Shown in pieces: positions 57,760-64,000 of a stretch of DNA of 64,000 nt. The translations under genes were made by a program, and so were the position numbers. This DNA is from Pseudomonas farris. Its GTDB lineage: Bacteria > Pseudomonadota > Gammaproteobacteria > Pseudomonadales > Pseudomonadaceae. The stretch covers positions 310,001-374,000 of the forward strand of contig NZ_JAHSTV010000003.1 in assembly GCF_019145235.1 (NCBI RefSeq), given 5' to 3'. The number at the start of each line of letters is the position of its first letter. Position 1 is the stretch's first letter. A model generated the notes under the pieces. That model was not told the origin of the DNA. It ran no database searches and saw nothing but the letters and a program-made list of their open reading frames with translations.

Positions 57760-58599
57760 ATGAATTATCGTCACGCCTTCCATGCCGGCAATCACGCCGA
57801 TGTGTTCAAACACCTGACTTTGACCCGCCTCATCGCCTTGATGTCGCGCAAGGAGCAGCCGTTTGCCTATCTCGACACTCACGCCGGTATTGGTCTGTAT
57901 GACCTGCAGGGCGATCAGGCCAGTCGTACCGGTGAGTACCTGGAAGGGATCGCGCGGTTGTGGGATCAGCCGGATTTGCCGGCGCTGACTGCTGATTACA
58001 TGAAGGTGCTGCACGACATGAACCCGGATGGCCAGTTGCGCTATTACCCGGGGTCGCCGGAGTTGGCGCGGCGTCTGACGCGGCCGCAGGATCGGCTGAT
58101 GCTCAACGAGAAGCACCCCGAAGACGGCTTGCTGCTCAAGGACAACATGGCCGGTGATCGTCGGGTGAAGGTTCACTTGGGCGAGGGCTGGCATGTGCCG
58201 CGGGCGATGTTACCGGTGCAGGAGAAGCGGGCGGTGATGCTGATTGATCCGCCGTTCGAGCAGCTTGATGAGATGCAGCGTTGTGCGGCGTCGTTGAAAG
58301 AGGCGATTGGCCGGATGCGTCAGACGGTGGCGGCGATCTGGTACCCGGTGAAGGACCAGCGCATGTTGCGTCGTTTTTATCAGGATCTGGCCGGCACGGG
58401 CGCGCCTAAGTTGTTGCGCGTGGAATTGCTGGTGCATCCGTTGGATACGCCCAATAGCCTGAATGGCTCGGGGTTGGCGATTGCTAATCCGCCATGGGGG
58501 CTGGAAGAGGAATTGCGTGAGTTGCTGCCGTGGTTGTCCAAGAAGCTTGGGCAGACCCAGGGTGGGTGGCAGATGGATTGGTTGATTGCCGAGAGTTGA
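57760..58599 (+). CDS. rlmJ: 23S rRNA (adenine2030-N6)-methyltransferase
   Basis: A 279-residue methyltransferase that modifies A2030 of 23S rRNA. The N-terminus MNYRHAFHAGNHADVFKHLT is characteristic, YLDTHAGIGLYDL carries the SAM-binding motif I, and MLIDPPFEQLDE is the DPPF catalytic motif of N6-adenine methyltransferases. Full length, with AGGAG six bases before the ATG. A stand-alone gene between repeats. Confidence 0.95.
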   Translation: MNYRHAFHAGNHADVFKHLTLTRLIALMSRKEQPFAYLDTHAGIGLYDLQGDQASRTGEYLEGIARLWDQPDLPALTADYMKVLHDMNPDGQLRYYPGSPELARRLTRPQDRLMLNEKHPEDGLLLKDNMAGDRRVKVHLGEGWHVPRAMLPVQEKRAVMLIDPPFEQLDEMQRCAASLKEAIGRMRQTVAAIWYPVKDQRMLRRFYQDLAGTGAPKLLRVELLVHPLDTPNSLNGSGLAIANPPWGLEEELRELLPWLSKKLGQTQGGWQMDWLIAES

Positions 58600-58639
58600 G
58601 TTGCTGATCAGATGGATTGATGGCGTCTGAAAGGACGCC

Positions 58640-58731
58640 TTCGCGAGCAAGCCCGCTCCCACAGGGGGCTATGTCGATCACAAGAGTGTGGTCAGGCACA
58701 GATCCAGTGTGGGAGCGGGCTTGCTCGCGAA
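58640..58731. repeat. REP pair, inverted order, between rlmJ and msrA
   Basis: TTCGCGAGCAAGCCCGCTCC first and GGAGCGGGCTTGCTCGCGAA last, as in the copy at 40667-40760. It lies between convergent genes. Confidence 0.85.
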
Positions 58732-58749
58732 GCTTTTTGGGGCCTGAGA

Positions 58750-59397
58750 TCAGATCGGGCAAGTCACGCCTGTACCGCCAATCCCGCAATACCCTTCAGG
58801 ATTCTTAGCCAGGTATTGCTGGTGATACGCCTCGGCGAAGTAGAACGTCGGGGCTTCTTCGATTTCGGTGGTGATGGTGCCTTTGCCGGCCTTGGTCAAC
58901 TCGGCCTGGAATACTTGCTCGCTATGCTTGGCGGCTGCCAGTTGAGTCGGGTTGGTGGCATAGATCACCGAGCGGTACTGGGTGCCGATGTCGTTACCCT
59001 GGCGCATGCCCTGGGTCGGGTTGTGCAGTTCCCAGAACATCTTCAGCAGCTCTTCGTAGCTGACTTTTGCCGGCTCGTAGACCACCAGCACCACTTCGCT
59101 GTGGCCGGTCAGGCCCGAGCAGACTTCTTCGTACGTCGGGTTGGGGGTAAAGCCGCCGGCGTAACCCACCGCCGTACTGACCACGCCTTCGCGCTGCCAG
59201 AACTTGCGTTCCGCGCCCCAGAAGCAGCCCAGGCCGAAGATCGCGAAATCCACGTCGGTGACGAACGGGCCCAGCAGCGGGGCGTCGTGGACGAAGTGTT
59301 TTTCCGGCACGGTCATTGGGGTTTCGCGGCCAGGCAGAGCTTGTTCTTTAGTCGGGAGCACGTTTTTGTTCACCAGAATTTCCGAGCGCAAGACCAT
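58750..59397 (-). CDS. msrA: Peptide methionine sulfoxide reductase A
   Basis: A 215-residue cytosolic enzyme that reduces S-methionine sulfoxide in proteins. [19 protein letters not shown] holds the catalytic cysteine. [24 protein letters not shown] and [16 protein letters not shown] complete the family pattern, with resolving cysteines near the C-terminus ([12 protein letters not shown]). GAGGA lies six bases before the ATG. Length fits the longer, E. coli-type MsrA. Confidence 0.96.
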   Translation of the reverse strand: MVLRSEILVNKNVLPTKEQALPGRETPMTVPEKHFVHDAPLLGPFVTDVDFAIFGLGCFWGAERKFWQREGVVSTAVGYAGGFTPNPTYEEVCSGLTGHSEVVLVVYEPAKVSYEELLKMFWELHNPTQGMRQGNDIGTQYRSVIYATNPTQLAAAKHSEQVFQAELTKAGKGTITTEIEEAPTFYFAEAYHQQYLAKNPEGYCGIGGTGVTCPI

Positions 59398-59478
59398 GAT
59401 CAGTCCTCTCAGTCAGGTTGAGATGTAAATACACAGACCGTCAGTTTGCCTAATGACGCCCGGTTAAGCACTACCCAA

Positions 59479-59567
59479 TGTGGGAGCGGGCTTGCTCGCG
59501 AAAGCGGTGTGACAGTCGACATCAATGGCGTCTGACACACCGCTTTCGCGAGCAAGCCCGCTCCCAC
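59479..59567. repeat. REP pair between msrA and the GGDEF/EAL gene
   Basis: TGTGGGAGCGGGCTTGCTCG opens and its reverse complement closes the unit, ending four bases before the stop codon of the GGDEF/EAL gene. Confidence 0.85.
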
Positions 59568-59570
59568 AGG

Positions 59571-62264
59571 TCAGGCGATTGGGCCGCGCGGGTAGCGTTT
59601 GAGCTTTTCGATCAGCTCGGAACCCGGGATCGGTCGGTCGAACAGGTAGCCCTGGCCGACGTCGCAGCGGTGGCGGCGCAGGAAGGCCAACTGCTCGGCC
59701 GTCTCGATGCCTTCAGCCACAACCTTGAGTTTCAGGTTGTGGGCCATGGCGATCACCGCGGAGGTGATTTCCATGTCGTCCTGGTTGTCGGGGATTTCGT
59801 GGATGAAGCTTCGATCGATCTTGATGATGTCGATCGGGAATTTTTTCAAGTAACTGAGCGACGAGTAACCGGTGCCGAAGTCGTCCATCGCCAGGGTCAG
59901 GCCCAGACGCTTGAGCTGATCGAGCTGCAAGTGGGTGTCTTCGGTGGCTTCCAGCAGCAGGCCTTCGGTCAGCTCCAGCTCCAGCAGGTTCGCCGGCAGC
60001 TCTTCTTCCTTGAGGATGTTGGCGATGGACGCCACCAGGTCCGGGTCGGAGAACTGTTTGGGCGACAGGTTGATCGCCACCTGCAGATCGCCGAGGCCGG
60101 CGGCGGTCAGTTCTTTGCTCATGCGGCAGGCCTGGCGGGCGATCCATTTGCCGATCGGGATGATCAGCCCGGTTTCTTCGGCAACGCTGATGAACTGGTC
60201 CGGGCGGATCATGCCCTTTTCCGGATGGTTCCAGCGCAGCAGCGCTTCCATGCCCAGCAGGCGACCGCTGCGCAGGCACAGCTTGGGCTGGTAGAACACA
60301 TCCAGCTCATTCTGGGTCAGGGCGCGGCGCAGGTTGTTCTCGACAAACAGTTTGTAGCTGGCCTCGGCATTCAGCGCTTCGGTGAACACCTGCACTTGGT
60401 GTTTGCCGTTGGCCTTGGCCTTGTGCAGCGCCAGGCCGGCGTTGCGCATCAGCGTCTGTGGGTCGCGGCCATGCAGCGGCGCGCAGGCCAGGCCCACGGA
60501 GCCGGTGACGCTGATCAACTGATTGTCGACGAACATCGGTTTGTCGAGGGTCGCCAGCAATTGGTTGGCGACCTGCTGGCCCGTCGAGAGGTCAGTGTCG
60601 TCCAGCAGCACCGCGAATTCGTTACTGGCGAAGCGCGCCAGACTGCCGCTCGGGCTCAGGCTGTTGCGCAAGCGTCGCGCCAGGCTGATCAGGAGCTTGT
60701 CGCCGGTCTGGTGGCCGAGGCTGTCGTTGATGCGTTTGAAGTTGTCGATGTCCACCAGCAGCAGGCTGATCGGCGTGTCGCTGTCTCGGGCGAAGCGTTC
60801 ATCAAGGTTGCGGATGAACGCCGGGCGGTTGCCGAGGTTGGTCAGATTGTCGGTGTAAGCCAGGCGCTCGATGCGCTGCTGGGCGAGCTTGGTCTGGGTG
60901 ATGTCTTCGTAGATGCCGATGTAGTGCGTCAGCTCACGGTTGTCGCCATAGACCTTGGATATCGACAACTGGCCCCAGTAGGGTTCGAGGTTTTTGCGTC
61001 GGCTCTTGAACTCGCCCTGCCAGCTGTTGCTCTTGGCCAGCGCCGACGGTGCGTCGAACAGCAGTTCGCTGAGGTTTTCCAGCGCCGGCAGTTCCGACAG
61101 CCGCTGGCCGTGGACTTCTTCGGTGGTGTACTGGGTGATCGCGGTAAAGCTTGGGTTGACGTACTCCACCACGCCGTCGCAATTGACCAGCAGAAAGGCG
61201 TTGGCGCTTTGCTCCACCGCGCGCTGGAACAGATGCAGAGCGCTGGTGGCGGTGCGGCGGTTGTGGTTGTTGATGACTTGGGCGAACTGATCCGCCAGCT
61301 CGCCGGCAAAGGCGATTTCGTCCGACTGCCAGGCCCGGGTCGCACCGATCTGCTCCAGGCAGAGCACGCCGACCACCTGACCATCGACGCGGATACTGGC
61401 GTCGAGCATGGCGTTGACATCACGCGGGCGCAGGCTTTCGGCGATTTCCCGGGTGCGTGGGTCGCGCATGGCGTTGTGGGCGTCGATGGCGCGACCGGTG
61501 TGCAAGGCGTCGAGGTAATCGGGAAAACCGCTGACGTCGATCGGCTCCGGCAGTCGGTGACCCCGGGTAACGCGGTGATAGGCGGAGATCGGCGTCAGTA
61601 GCGAGCCGTCGAGGTTCCACAGGCTGGCGCAGTCGACTTCATAGATGTCGCAGGCACTGCGGGTGATCAGCTCGGCGGCTTCTTGCAGGGAATTGTTGGT
61701 GCTGTAGCGCTGGCGGGTCAGCAGCAGAATCAGATCTTGCTGGGCGCGCACCCGGTCCAGATGCTGCAGTTGTTCCTGCTGGGCGCGTTGATTGAGTTCC
61801 AGGGCGATTTGCAGGCGTGAGTTCTGGGTTTCCAGGTCCAGCGCCGGCGTTAGCGGTTCGCCGTCGAACAGACCGTCCACCACCATCAGGTAGCCGCGCA
61901 GCAGGTGTCGATTGTGTTGTTTGTAAGCTTCGCCCAGTTCCAGCAGGCTCAGTACGCCTGCGGCAGTGTGCAAGGTGTAGCGGATCAGGTAATGCGGGCT
62001 ATCGGCGAGTTGCTGCTGGATCGTGTCGTGCAGTTGATAGCGCGCTTCCGGCTCCATCAGGCTGGCATAGGGCGAGCCGACCAAAGCACAGAGCTCCACT
62101 GCCGGCAGGCCAAACTGTCGCTCGCAATTGGGGTCGAGAAACAGCAGCGCCCAGCTCGGTTCATTCAGCCGTTCGAAACGCAGCATGCCGAGCCGCGAGG
62201 GCACTGGCAACTGCGTCACTACCTCGGCCACCATACGGCTGGCGGCATCGGGTTGGCTCTTCAT
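59571..62264 (-). CDS. GAF-PAS-GGDEF-EAL protein, probable cyclic-di-GMP phosphodiesterase
   Basis: An 897-residue signalling protein. An N-terminal PAS-like region (1-150) is followed by a GAF domain (about 170-330), a PAS domain (about 345-460, FLLVNCDGVVEYVNPSF), GGDEF (about 470-625) and EAL (about 645-890). The GGDEF signature is degenerate, reading FASNEF in place of GGDEF, so cyclase activity is unlikely. The EAL half keeps MEALLRWNHPE, DDFGTGYSSLSYLKKFPIDI and VVAEGIETAEQ, so phosphodiesterase activity is expected. No membrane helix is seen. It probably tunes motility and biofilm in response to an unknown small ligand. Confidence 0.9.
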   Translation of the reverse strand: MKSQPDAASRMVAEVVTQLPVPSRLGMLRFERLNEPSWALLFLDPNCERQFGLPAVELCALVGSPYASLMEPEARYQLHDTIQQQLADSPHYLIRYTLHTAAGVLSLLELGEAYKQHNRHLLRGYLMVVDGLFDGEPLTPALDLETQNSRLQIALELNQRAQQEQLQHLDRVRAQQDLILLLTRQRYSTNNSLQEAAELITRSACDIYEVDCASLWNLDGSLLTPISAYHRVTRGHRLPEPIDVSGFPDYLDALHTGRAIDAHNAMRDPRTREIAESLRPRDVNAMLDASIRVDGQVVGVLCLEQIGATRAWQSDEIAFAGELADQFAQVINNHNRRTATSALHLFQRAVEQSANAFLLVNCDGVVEYVNPSFTAITQYTTEEVHGQRLSELPALENLSELLFDAPSALAKSNSWQGEFKSRRKNLEPYWGQLSISKVYGDNRELTHYIGIYEDITQTKLAQQRIERLAYTDNLTNLGNRPAFIRNLDERFARDSDTPISLLLVDIDNFKRINDSLGHQTGDKLLISLARRLRNSLSPSGSLARFASNEFAVLLDDTDLSTGQQVANQLLATLDKPMFVDNQLISVTGSVGLACAPLHGRDPQTLMRNAGLALHKAKANGKHQVQVFTEALNAEASYKLFVENNLRRALTQNELDVFYQPKLCLRSGRLLGMEALLRWNHPEKGMIRPDQFISVAEETGLIIPIGKWIARQACRMSKELTAAGLGDLQVAINLSPKQFSDPDLVASIANILKEEELPANLLELELTEGLLLEATEDTHLQLDQLKRLGLTLAMDDFGTGYSSLSYLKKFPIDIIKIDRSFIHEIPDNQDDMEITSAVIAMAHNLKLKVVAEGIETAEQLAFLRRHRCDVGQGYLFDRPIPGSELIEKLKRYPRGPIA

Positions 62265-62452
62265 ATGGAGGGAAACTCGCTTCGAATATGCTGATCGCGC
62301 CGGGCTCTCGCCCTCTTTACTGTTGTCTGCGGCAAGGTTGCATCATTGCGACACCGACTGACAAGAGACATGAAGGCCAAGTGCTATAAGAATATGTCGG
62401 CAGGCGCGAAGATTTCTCCAGCGAGGCGCCGAAAAGTAATGTAGTGAGTCAA

Positions 62453-62494
62453 AAAATCGCAGCCTTCGGCAGCTTCTGCAAGGCTGCGATCTTT
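62453..62494. repeat. GATCGCAGCC inverted repeat
   Basis: AATCGCAGCCTT (62455-62466) pairs with AAGGCTGCGATCTT (ending 62493). The core is shared with the long stem at 8080-8147. It lies between the phosphatase stop and the upstream region of the GGDEF/EAL gene and may end the phosphatase transcript. Confidence 0.65.
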
Positions 62495-62501
62495 CCCGGG
62501 A

Positions 62502-63911
62502 TCAACGCAATTCTATGGATATCGACTGCAGTTGCTTGCCATCCCGATCGTGATAATTGACGCGAACCTGTTCGGCATCGACGACCAGATGCGCGAAATT
62601 ATCCTGGCTGATCACCTCACTGGTCAGCTCATGCCGATAATCTCCCGCGGTCGTTCGGGCCAGCGCCTGGTCGAGAATGAAGGTCGATGCCTTGGCATAC
62701 GGCAGCAGTTTGCTGTTGCACAGCGGTGAAGGCACGATGGTGTGAACTTCGAAATCCGGGTCCGCGCTGTGAGTCAGGCGACTGGTCAGCGAGCCATGGA
62801 CATCGCCGGAAATGAAGAAGATGTTCTTGATGCCATACGTACGAATCGTCTCCAGCAGCCGTAGTCGTTGTTCCGGGAAAGCTTTCCAGGCGTCATCACC
62901 GTGAAGCTTGCGGTCGGGGTAGAACATGACGCTGGTGACCACGAATTTGACCCGGGCCGTGCTGTTGATCAGCCATTTGAGCAGCGCCTGTTCCTGCTCT
63001 TCATCAAGGATGCGCCGGTCGCTGGCCGACAGATTGCGTCGGGTTCGACTGTCGGTAATAAACCATTCGATATCACCCTCGGTGAATTGATACCAATAGT
63101 GCGGCAACAGCGCTCTGTTGACTTGCCCGTTGGCAAGCAGTTCATGTACGGGGCTGTGGCTGACTTGATAGAGCTCATACGCCGTCATGGCGTTTCGGTA
63201 TAAGTGAACATCGCTCTTACTTGCATTGGCGGGCCAGTTGTCTTCAATTTCATGGTCATCGAGGATCATGTAAGTCGGCATGCCGGACATTAACTTCGAT
63301 ATATGCGGCTGAGAAAAAGCCGTGCGGTATTTGCTGAGGATGTCCTTGTATTCCCGGTCGGGGGCCACGAGGTTCAGGTCATCGACGTAGATTTGGTCGC
63401 CAGTCATCAGTATGGCGCTGATAGGCGGCTCGGCGCGTTCCGCCAGGCTTGTGATCGAGGCAAAGATCCGATCACCCAAATGCGGGGCTGAGGCAATGCC
63501 GGCGGTCATTCGCAGGTAACGACATGAGCCTGCGATGTAGGCCCGTGGCGTGGTGGTTTTGCTGGACTGCGTGCGAAAGCGGTAGATCTCCCGCGGCCAT
63601 TGCAGCGGCAGTTCCTGAACCGTCTCCACGGTATGCACCGGGCTCATGGGGCTGAACCAGCCTGCCTGATATTCATAGGCGGTATCGGTGGCGAGATCGT
63701 TGAGGGCGATCACATCGGACATGTCGCGCAAGATTGTCAGTTTTGCAAATACGCCTTTTGACCAGTGTTCCTCACCGGCGCGTCGATAACGGATACCTGC
63801 AAATACCAAGGCGTTGTTCTGTGAATTACCGCGCAAGAAGATACGGGTATGATTAGTTGTAGTGTGGCCAATAATCGGGCCGACAGTCGGTTTGAACATG
63901 TTCGAATCCAT
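62502..63911 (-). CDS. PhoD-like (alkaline phosphatase D family) metallophosphatase
   Basis: A 469-residue protein with PhoD-type motifs: YIAGSCRYLR with the conserved cysteine, AILMTGDQIYVDD, YMILDDHEIEDNWP with the metal-binding DDHE, and FFISGDVHGSLTSRL. The family hydrolyses phosphodiesters or monoesters with Fe/Ca cofactors. A Tat or Sec signal peptide, usual in secreted PhoD, is absent, so this member is probably cytosolic. The start is ATG at 63911 or 63899; neither has a clear ribosome binding site. No neighbour suggests the substrate. Confidence 0.82.
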   Translation of the reverse strand: MDSNMFKPTVGPIIGHTTTNHTRIFLRGNSQNNALVFAGIRYRRAGEEHWSKGVFAKLTILRDMSDVIALNDLATDTAYEYQAGWFSPMSPVHTVETVQELPLQWPREIYRFRTQSSKTTTPRAYIAGSCRYLRMTAGIASAPHLGDRIFASITSLAERAEPPISAILMTGDQIYVDDLNLVAPDREYKDILSKYRTAFSQPHISKLMSGMPTYMILDDHEIEDNWPANASKSDVHLYRNAMTAYELYQVSHSPVHELLANGQVNRALLPHYWYQFTEGDIEWFITDSRTRRNLSASDRRILDEEQEQALLKWLINSTARVKFVVTSVMFYPDRKLHGDDAWKAFPEQRLRLLETIRTYGIKNIFFISGDVHGSLTSRLTHSADPDFEVHTIVPSPLCNSKLLPYAKASTFILDQALARTTAGDYRHELTSEVISQDNFAHLVVDAEQVRVNYHDRDGKQLQSISIELR

Positions 63912-64000
63912 TCGAAGTAATGCTAACTAAGCAGATTAAGTTGTCGAAGTTTCTATTAGAAATTCTCCTAACTAAGACTAGTTATTGGCTCGCAAAAAAT
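63912..64000. other. A/T-rich upstream region of the phosphatase gene
   Basis: These 89 bases are clearly A/T-rich and should contain the minus-strand promoter. No gene or convincing -35/-10 pair is seen before the window ends. Confidence 0.4.

Noticed and set aside
59478..61601. Open frame of 707 codons antisense to the GGDEF/EAL gene
   Set aside because: Shadow of a real gene that has recognisable GAF, PAS, GGDEF and EAL domains; it also begins inside a REP pair.

Overview
The window is a stretch of chromosome from a Pseudomonas of the P. fluorescens group. This is inferred from the gene set (gltB-gltD-hemE, PutA with its own DNA-binding domain opposite putP, MscK, NhaP2, SelO, RlmJ), the GC-rich coding style, and nine copies of the paired REP element built on GTGGGAGCGGGCTTGCTCGCGAA that is scattered through fluorescent pseudomonad genomes. 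No insertion sequence, prophage, CRISPR array, tRNA or rRNA was seen.

Layout. 1-4095: the 3' part of gltB, then gltD and hemE. 4268-6564: an MFS transporter divergent from a LysR regulator. 6704-7771: two small secreted proteins of unknown role. 8195-26780: one 21-gene minus-strand operon for an aryl-polyene-type (APE, xanthomonadin/flexirubin-like) pigment. Its genes are mostly joined by 1-25 base overlaps. 27137-30830: an orphan ParA ATPase, TrxC, a higBA toxin-antitoxin pair with a palindromic operator, and SelO. 30879-36006: MscK and NhaP2. 36162-40642: two chemotaxis receptors flanking a ZapB-like/ZapA-like pair. 40786-48733: an acyl-CoA dehydrogenase, putA and putP, with a control region carrying five GTTGCA/TGCAAC motifs. 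49109-56802: an orphan type VI secretion cargo cassette (VgrG, DUF4123 adaptor, Rhs protein ending in an RNase A-like toxin, immunity protein). 57014-57512: a structured leader RNA in front of a frameshifted small gene. 57760-63911: RlmJ, MsrA, a GGDEF/EAL protein and a PhoD-like phosphatase.

How the genes work together. In the APE operon, a MIO ammonia-lyase could make an aryl-acrylate starter. A ligase fused to a dehydratase would load it on one of two carrier proteins. Two ketosynthases, a chain-length-factor-like protein, a ketoreductase and dehydratases would extend the polyene. A methyltransferase, FAD enzyme, glycosyltransferase and acyltransferases would tailor it and attach it to lipid. 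A LolA-like carrier, an MMPL exporter and a DUF3261 lipoprotein would place it in the outer membrane. In the T6SS cassette, VgrG is the spike, the DUF4123 protein loads the Rhs cargo, and the last gene protects the producer.

The most unusual element is the leader at 57047-57190. It shows a UUCG-capped hairpin, a 9-bp outer helix whose 3' arm reaches the ribosome binding site, and two interleaved helices inside it (8 and 9 bp) that can only coexist as a pseudoknot. This is the architecture of a cis-regulatory RNA and is the best candidate here for an undescribed system.
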